From: Limnomonas spitsbergensis
Taxonomy: Eukaryota > Chlorophyta > Chlorophyceae > Chlamydomonadales
Reading direction: 5' to 3'
Assembly (NCBI GenBank): GCA_037349105.1
Contig: JAYJMM010000102.1
Coordinates: 2,976,001-3,040,000 of the forward strand
Length of the DNA stretch: 64,000 nucleotides
The notes beneath the pieces were generated by a model. That model did no database searches and was not told the DNA's origin. It saw only the letters and a program-made list of their open reading frames with translations. The position numbers were made by a program, and so were the translations under genes. Positions 54,271 through 61,700 of this stretch are shown here, piece by piece. Position 1 is the stretch's first letter, and each line of letters begins with the position of its first letter.

Positions 54271-57200
54271 CATGGCCTGTTCCCTTAGCGTCAGTAGGGC
54301 TGGGGTGCCAGCACCAAGTGCCTTGCACTGCTCGCAGACCCAGCTGCCCTTCGGAACCCTGCTCGAAGGTGGATTCATGCAGTAAGTATGGCAACCTCGG
54401 TTACATGAATCACAAAGGACAAGCAGCCTGTCAACATCCGGCAGCATGCACACCTCACACGGTGTATCCAAAGAAGGGCGCAGGTATTGCAAAGACGGCC
54501 CTCTCATCTCTTCAATCGGCAAGTGACAAGGGGCGCAATTGATGACATTCTCTGATATGGTACGACCATCCCTGCCAGCCAGTAACAAAACCCCACTTGG
54601 GCGTACATCATGTACTCGTAGCACTACAGGTATGGCAGTATGATGCAACCTGTCCTCACTGCGGACGTACACGAACTGCCCCACCTGGAACGTGACAATT
54701 CTTGGCAGGTATGCTCCACTCCGTAGCTTGGCATACCTTAGTGTGTCTCGATGCTGGGCAACTAACAAATTTTGCCCAGCCATTGCACAGTCCTCAGCCA
54801 TGATCTTGGCTCGTTGCAGCACGTGCTCAGCTGCGACATCTTCATCCATAAACGTGTCAACCAATCCATGCATTCGTTCCATCACAACAGGGGGAATGAT
54901 AGGGTCGCATGCAAACAGCAGCTGATACGGGCTCATGTTTGTGCTTTGATGCTTTGTCACGCGGTAGCCCAAAGCAATCCATGGCAGGTATGTGTCCCAT
55001 GACTTAATATTTGCCTCATCCTCATGCATGTGGCGAAACAATGCGGTCTTGACCGTCTGCACTAGTCGTTGAGCGGCCCCATTAGCTTGCGGGTGATGAG
55101 GGGTGGTGACCCTGTGATCTATTAAGGCTCTGACCAGCAGTTCATCCATTTCACCCTGAAATCCACCTCCTCCGTCAGTGACTACCTCAGCGCAGGCACC
55201 ATACCTGGCCAGGATGCCATGCAAGAAGTGGTAAGCTACCTCGGCTGATGACTTGTCCTTCATTGGGAACACCTCCACCCATTTAGAGTAGCTCTCGATA
55301 GCGACCATGACGAACTTGTTTCCCTGGTTGGACACAGCGTATGGGCCAGACAGGTCTAGGTGCCAACGGTACATCATGCCTTTAATTGGTAGGGGATTGA
55401 GCACAGCCTGCTGCTGATTGAACGCGGCCTTGGTGAAATCACAGGCTGCGCAGGTTTGCACTACGAATTTGCAATCGTTCCATAGGCCCACCCACCAGTG
55501 CTTCAGGGTGACTAGGGCCGTCGTACGGCGTCTGCCAAAGTGCCCATTTTCAGTGTGCATGCGGTGTACAAGCGGGATACGTTCTTCTGGGGACGGTACG
55601 CGCTTAAGTCCCCCCCCAGGCATGCGCATGTGCAACTGTTGATTGACAGTCCACTCAAAATGCGATGATCGCCTTAAGATCCTGCGGCGTTCAGTGGCCG
55701 TGCTCTGGTCTAGACAATCTGGGCCAGGGTGCTGCAAGTACTGCATGACAGCAGAGTCCAGCCAGACATCTAGATGGTTCAAGGGGTCAGGGCAGTTACA
55801 CAACTCTTCATCCTCAGCTGCCAGGGCCTGGGCTGACTGAAAAATCAGGGAGGATCCTGCACAGATCTTGTCATGCAATTCCTGATGCTCCTGATTGCTC
55901 TCCCCCCCCAGCTCAGGACCAGGCATGGTTTCAACCGAAGTCGTGAAGGAAATGGGCCCGCGGTCACAGGTGAGACGGATGGCAAGACCAGTTGCTATCA
56001 AGCGACTCACCGAGTTCGCGTCAAATGCACTGCCAGTCAGGTTGTGCCTGGCGGCAAAAGAAATACCTGGCGCAGCAGTGCAATTATCCATGTAACCCAT
56101 GCAGCGCTCTCTCTCCAAAATAGTGAGGTCAGATAGGCCGCGGTCACTGTCGATTACCAGTCCCTGACCAGCAGGGCCGAGCGCTCCAGGTGCGCTGTAA
56201 GCCCACGAATGCTGTCGGGCAAGGAAGGTGGGGAACACAATGAGTGGTGATCCGATCACATTGGCTTGGTAGTAGGGCGGTCGGTTGACCTGCGAACATA
56301 TTTGCGTAGTCCGGCCCCGTTCTAACAGGGAGGATGTTGTCTTCGTTTCATCTCTCACGAATGAAGACAAGACCACCTGCAGTGCCAATGGGTCACACCA
56401 GTTGGTCCAGAAGTTGCGTAACCTGTGAGCACAGCTTCCAAACTGTGCCGCATCAATGGTGACTGGGGTACCTAGCCGCTCGTTCAGTTCTACAAAGCTG
56501 TCACGCATGGCAGCAGATGCGGCAATGGCATGTTGTACTGCTACATTTTTAATGAAATACAAGGGCAGGGCAGCGTGCTGCTGCAAGGCTTGCAAGGTCC
56601 CCAAGATTCTGAGCAGGGGAAAGAAGGTGGAACTGTGTTGACCCTTCAACCCAGTTCGTTTGCCTGCTGAGGACAGGTCGTTGCACATGAACCCTGCAAT
56701 CAACATCCACTGGGTGCCATTCAGTGCACCAGCGTTTATTAGGTGTGCCTCAGAGATGTCATACACGTCCTGGGGTAGCAAAGAGAATGCATCTGCGTAA
56801 GACTCCTCGGGAAACAACAATGGATGGTCTTTAGATAATTGCTGCATTCGGTACAGTGCTACCGTTCTTGCAGAGGCACACGTGTCACAGAAGAAGTAAC
56901 GGTTCACTCGGATGCCATTGCGCAGGACACATTCCAGGCCACTGGCCATGCCACCGAACAGCTCTATGAGGGATATTCCATCCCGCAGTGCAACAGCAAG
57001 GTCCAGCTCATGAATAGGGGTAGAATCAATGGACTGAATGAAATCGCCTGAAGGGCTAGTGCCCACGACAAGACGCCGGGGGACAGCCGCCGGTGTGCGG
57101 CGCAGCTGCAGGTGGCAAGCTTCCACTTGCGTAGCAGCTAATGTGCGCAAGGCAACATGAAGACGGGTCAAACACAAGGAATCATAGATTGAACAATTGG

Positions 57201-57405
57201 TGGCCAAACTGTGCAGTCCGGCAATCTCTGCATCAAACGACTGTAACACGCCATGGGCACACGCAGGGTCACACGTACCAGTGTGAGAACTGACAGGGGG
57301 TGTTTCAGCTAATTGATCGGCCAGACACTGAATGCGAGAAGTCAGAGAAGGGCCAAACAGGATTGACTCGGTGAGGGGGATTTCGGTGTTTATTCCTGGC
57401 CACAC
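54262..57405 (-). CDS. Retroelement polyprotein: cytosine-5 DNA methyltransferase + integrase + PHD finger
   Basis: 1047 codons without a stop. Residues ~142-480 match a C5-DNA-methyltransferase: LIELFGGMASG (motif I), AGFMCNDLSSAGKR (motif IV, nucleophile Cys241), FIKNV (motif VI, usual ENV Glu replaced by Lys), AHRLRNFW (motif VIII), ERERCMGYMDNCT and TGSAFDANSVSRLIA (C-terminal block). Residues 614-830 are a Ty3/gypsy-type integrase: zinc-binding H617, H622, C652, C655; core Asp684 (HLDLSGPY) and Asp744 (VVTDGGGGF); and HPQANGAAQR, where the third catalytic position, normally Glu, is Gln779. Residues 983-1027 form a C4HC3 PHD finger (C983, C986, C998, C1001, H1006, C1009, C1024, C1027). 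No reverse transcriptase is present. The frame stays open upstream to about 57562 and the first ATG-encoded Met is residue 153, so this is probably the 3' part of a larger polyprotein. Fused methyltransferases have been reported in retrotransposons of dinoflagellates and charophyte algae. Confidence 0.85.
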   Translation of the reverse strand: MWPGINTEIPLTESILFGPSLTSRIQCLADQLAETPPVSSHTGTCDPACAHGVLQSFDAEIAGLHSLATNCSIYDSLCLTRLHVALRTLAATQVEACHLQLRRTPAAVPRRLVVGTSPSGDFIQSIDSTPIHELDLAVALRDGISLIELFGGMASGLECVLRNGIRVNRYFFCDTCASARTVALYRMQQLSKDHPLLFPEESYADAFSLLPQDVYDISEAHLINAGALNGTQWMLIAGFMCNDLSSAGKRTGLKGQHSSTFFPLLRILGTLQALQQHAALPLYFIKNVAVQHAIAASAAMRDSFVELNERLGTPVTIDAAQFGSCAHRLRNFWTNWCDPLALQVVLSSFVRDETKTTSSLLERGRTTQICSQVNRPPYYQANVIGSPLIVFPTFLARQHSWAYSAPGALGPAGQGLVIDSDRGLSDLTILERERCMGYMDNCTAAPGISFAARHNLTGSAFDANSVSRLIATGLAIRLTCDRGPISFTTSVETMPGPELGGESNQEHQELHDKICAGSSLIFQSAQALAAEDEELCNCPDPLNHLDVWLDSAVMQYLQHPGPDCLDQSTATERRRILRRSSHFEWTVNQQLHMRMPGGGLKRVPSPEERIPLVHRMHTENGHFGRRRTTALVTLKHWWVGLWNDCKFVVQTCAACDFTKAAFNQQQAVLNPLPIKGMMYRWHLDLSGPYAVSNQGNKFVMVAIESYSKWVEVFPMKDKSSAEVAYHFLHGILARYGACAEVVTDGGGGFQGEMDELLVRALIDHRVTTPHHPQANGAAQRLVQTVKTALFRHMHEDEANIKSWDTYLPWIALGYRVTKHQSTNMSPYQLLFACDPIIPPVVMERMHGLVDTFMDEDVAAEHVLQRAKIMAEDCAMAGQNLLVAQHRDTLRYAKLRSGAYLPRIVTFQVGQFVYVRSEDRLHHTAIPVVLRVHDVRPSGVLLLAGRDGRTISENVINCAPCHLPIEEMRGPSLQYLRPSLDTPCEVCMLPDVDRLLVLCDSCNRGCHTYCMNPPSSRVPKGSWVCEQCKALGAGTPALLTLREQAMTD

Positions 57406-57628
57406 TCTGGGTCGGGGGACAGGGATGTCACAGTATATTACCGTATACGTGACAGAACCGTTTAGACCGCAGTTAGCGGCCGCGGAGCCTCCGCAGCTTA
57501 TCTGCGGAGTCTCCGGAATTGAGCTGAGACCTAGAAACCCGCTTACGCAGGATAAGTTTGACAGGTTCTACCGTACTCTGTATTGGGCCTGCCGGGTCCC
57601 TGTATCCCGGCAATTGCCTTGGCTAGTT

Positions 57629-58078
57629 ACTTCGTCCCTTTCTAAAGGACAGACCTCTATTTGTAACAAGCACCGGCAGTCGTTGAGACCAGCAGCTTCC
57701 CTATAAGTCAGTACCTTAACTCGAGTCAAGTCTAGCTCAGCCTCTGCTGATCTAGCTGGAGACAAGTACCCCAGTAAGAGAACCGAGACTCTGCAGAAGA
57801 AGAAGTACGCAGCCTCGTCCCGTCCGTCTCTCCGCGTGTTACGCGGTAAGTGTCCTTAACATAGCCCTGCTGGATCGCGACCAGACGGCCAGAAGGCCTA
57901 TGCCCCCAAAGTCAGTTGCTATATATACACTATTCCACCTAGCTGCTTAACTCGAAGAGCACTCGCAGCCAGTGAGTAGTCACTGAGCCTGCCCGTAGGC
58001 GTCCGTCACTGCAGTGAGGAAAGAAGTCCGCCACGGACCTGAAGCGCACCTCGCGTGTCCTTTAGAAAGGGACGAAGT
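57629..58078. repeat. 450-bp segment bounded by perfect 23-bp inverted repeats
   Basis: Arms at 57629-57651 (starting acttcgtccctttctaaagg) and 58056-58078 (ending ccctt..-type complement, cttt/agaaagggacgaagt) are exact reverse complements. The segment lies between the divergent starts of the methyltransferase-integrase ORF and the gag ORF, and holds the TATA box at 57920. No clear flanking duplication is seen. It may be a miniature TIR element, part of a terminal repeat, or a divergent promoter cassette. Confidence 0.75.
57920..57927 (+). promoter_or_regulatory. TATA box, likely for the plus-strand gag ORF
   Basis: gttgctatatatacactattcc contains tatatata about 830 bp before the gag ATG, the kind of spacing expected if the promoter sits in a terminal repeat and a long leader follows. 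TATA sequences are AT palindromes, so activity toward the minus-strand ORF is not excluded. Confidence 0.4.
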
Positions 58079-58753
58079 GGATCTAGCCTGATCAGCCTGA
58101 TTTGCCAATTCCTGCTAAAGGTGCTTGTGCAGCGAGATTGGAATTTTGTTTGTATGCAAACAACCTTGGACAGCATATGAATTGCACTTTGCTGTGGTAA
58201 TCTCCATAGAGAGTGCCAAGTTAAGCCCTGAGAATCACTAAGAGTGGCAACTTAGTGTTGAAGTCCAGGAGAGGCTTGAGGATCTGGCTGTGGATTTATA
58301 CACCCAGCAGATAATTCCTGTATGACTGCAGATTGAGATCAGGTGGATCCAATCATTCATCATTGACAGAAGTAAACTTGTTGACAGATCATCCAAGGTT
58401 AAAAGTTTGTGGTGTACCAAAGGATCCCCGCAGGTGTCAGAGAGGAACTGACACAGCGCAAGATCCGCCAGGAGGCAGACATCCGCAGGGGACGTGCGCC
58501 AGCTAGAGGCAGCCCAGCCAGCAAAGGTGGGAAGGGGCTAAAAAGGGCGAAGGAGGATTCCGCCAGATACAAATATTAGTGAGCATAAAAGCAGAGGGCA
58601 AGGCCTATCGCGCAAAATTGCTGTACCTGCCGTCCAGCCTTGACTAGCAGATCCTCACCAGGTTGCAGTAAGGATAAGGAGCAGAAGCCTAAACGTTAGC
58701 AGGTTTTGTAGGGGGTGTCGCCAGCACGCCTGCAGAACAGTGCGGTTCGTAAA

Positions 58754-61700
58754 ATGCCTGTAGAGATGACAGGCATAGATCTAAACCCCGATAGGCACCA
58801 GCACCCTGACGTCCAACGGAGGAGTGGGCGTCTGAGGGGGCTGGAGCCGGGAATAGACCTAAAAAATGCTAGTGCTGAGATTGTGGCAGAGGCCCTGTTG
58901 ATAGCGGAAAAGCTGTCAGAACCAGTAGAACCGCCCGCAGAGGATTGCAGGGTACGTGAGCCAGACCGTGTACCACCCAGAGGGGCAGGGGCGCAAGCAG
59001 ATGGTGCAGTACTAGTAACACGAAAAGGCATTGGTCGAGGGGGTCCGTTGCCCGCTGGTTCCGACAGCTGTCTGAATTTCGAGCAGGGGCAGACTCAAGC
59101 GGGAACCCCAGAGTTGATCTTGGATCAAGCAATGGAAGCATCCCAGAGCTGTGACACGCGACAGAGCAGTGCACCTGAGGCCGAGCCGCAGCAGAGCCTG
59201 CCCAGGGTGGCAAGTGTTACACAGCGGGTTGAAAAAGATCCCAGCCAATCGGGTCTAAGGGCAGAAGTAGCCGCAGCTTCAGACAAGTTTGCAGGCTGGC
59301 ATAAGACCTGCGAAGTCAAACCTCGAATAAAGACGGAGGGAGATGGGGCCAGGATTGTGCCTGCAGAGGTCAAACACGAGGAAGATGAGCCACAGCCAGA
59401 AGCAGGCAGACAGAGCTCGCATGCAGGCAAGGACAGGGAGAAACCAGCTGAGCCGGTAGGGAAGCCTTGGGCTGATCTATCCGAGGAAGAACAGCCAGAC
59501 CCAGTTCAGGAAAAGCAGGGGCAGCAGACTACAGCAGAACTGCGTCCCGTGCAGCAGCTGCAGCCGCGCAAGGCACTGGTTAGAAGAGGAGCTGGATCCA
59601 CAGTCTTCGGCACACCGCTGTCCAGTTTTCCACCCAGCGTGAACAGACCTGCGCAGACGTCCAAGGAGGGATCCGGCAGCCAGAGGCAGAGAGAGCCAGA
59701 GCGCTCGGAGACCGGGGGAGTCGCGTGCGGAAATGAGGAGGTAGAAGGGCCGATCGGTTGGGCAGGAATTGTGCAGTGGGCAACAGACCTGTGGAAGCAA
59801 GTGTGCTCCAGGACGTTCTTGCATTTCCAGGACCAGGTCACAGCCATTGAGGAGTTCAAGGCCCATCATCTGCGGGGATGGGCAACAAAGGCCATGTTGG
59901 GTATCCCCCACACAGGTCTGGACAGGGCGCTACTGTTAGCCGCCCTTGGACAGGTATCCAAAGGAAGGACGGGACACGAAGCAGCCAGGGCTGTTAAAGC
60001 CTTCGCAGACGAATGGTGCAAAGAGGTCACAGGAGACCAGGAGGAACATGGGTCAGAGCCAGAGGATGAGGAGGACCAGGTGTGGGAAGGATTTGAAACA
60101 GGGGCGCAGCGGCCTGAGGGGATCAGGGAGGTGCAAAGGTGGCAGCAGCAGGCAGGAGCCGCGCCAACACCAACACTCAGATCTGCAGCCTTCGAGGTCA
60201 GCAGCGAGCCCAGCCTCAGAGGACGGCCAAGGGGCAGGGAAGCACCCAGAGCCAGCAGTCCAGCCGCCAGCGAAAGGGCGGAATTGACTAGCCAATCACT
60301 TGCCAGAATGGCAGAGCAAAGCACAGCGACACGCAGAGCAAGCAGGCAAGAGTCTTATGAGTTGCTGCGCATAGTCGAGGACAAAGAGAACGCATACCAG
60401 GAAACCCAGGTGGATTACATCAAGGAATTCCTGAGGAACAGGCAGCCAGGCGCGGCAAGAGGAGCTAGGAGGAATGAACCTGCAGGCAGTGCACAGAGCA
60501 ATGGCCCAAAAATACAGGAGGCCAAAGAGGAAACACAGTCTGATTCCTACGCCAGGAATTACACAGGAGGGACGCAGCCAGGTCGGCAGAGCCGGGAGCC
60601 GCCCAGGGGGCAGGCATACTCCAGGGAACAACCTCACCAGCATAGCCAAGAGCTGCCCAGAGGACAGGCAGAGGGCAGGGAACAGCCAAGCCAGCAGAGC
60701 CAGGAGCAATTAAGGGGACCAGCGGAACGCAGCAGAAGTGTGCGGCAGGAATGGCAAGACCAGGAGCTGCCCAGGGGACAGGCAGAGCCCGGTAGAGCAC
60801 AGCCTTGGAGACCTGGATCTGACAGCAGACCAAGCAGAAGCGAACCAGAACGACCGCCACCCGAAGGAAGTAGAGGCTCGGCAGGCAGAGCGGGCAGACA
60901 GCCATCACGAGACGCTCACGATCATGATGAGGATTATAACAGACATGACAGGTATCATTCAGGCCGCAGCCCATCGAGGGGCGGCAGTGGAGGACCTAGG
61001 TCGCGGTCAGGGTCAGTAGATTCGGGACCAGGGGGAGCGGACAGACGCAGGCCAGGAGCCAGACAGGAGTCCAGCGACCAGGAAATGAAAAGGCTCGATC
61101 GGGAGCAGGCGAGGGTGAACCTGCAGCTGCAGCAACAGATGGTATTGCAGCTAGCAGGGGTAGCCAAGGTAGCCAAGATCCCAGCCATCCAAGGCAACGT
61201 ACCAGTCCTGGATATGTCACACCCAGGAGCGGTTGCAGCCAGAAAGTATTGCCAGGCGTGTGGGTACTGGGGATCGCACAACAGGTTGGCAATGTCAGAT
61301 GACCAACCAGCATTGGCCGTGGTGGCAGGTGAAATAGCTGGATCATGCCAGTCGCCGTCAGCTATGACGTTGCTGATCAAGTCGCTGGTCAAGCTGTGGG
61401 ACAGCAAGCCTGCCAGCATGAGGCCGCTGATGGCAGCCATCAGGGCAGCGCCCCACGCAGGAAACAGAATTGCCAGAGAGGTGGAGCGGATCGGACAGCA
61501 GTGGATAGCCCCAGCGGAGCAGCAGGGTTGCGAAGCTTCGCTACTCACGTTGTGGATCAGGGTGGTCCAGGAGGAGGTGGGAAAGCCAACTTCAGAGGAG
61601 AGGACGGCCATCACCAACCTCAGGCTAGGAGTAAAAACTACTCTAGACCCGGACGTCAAGCCAGAGGAGACGGTGGAAGCATTTGCTCACAGAGTACTGA

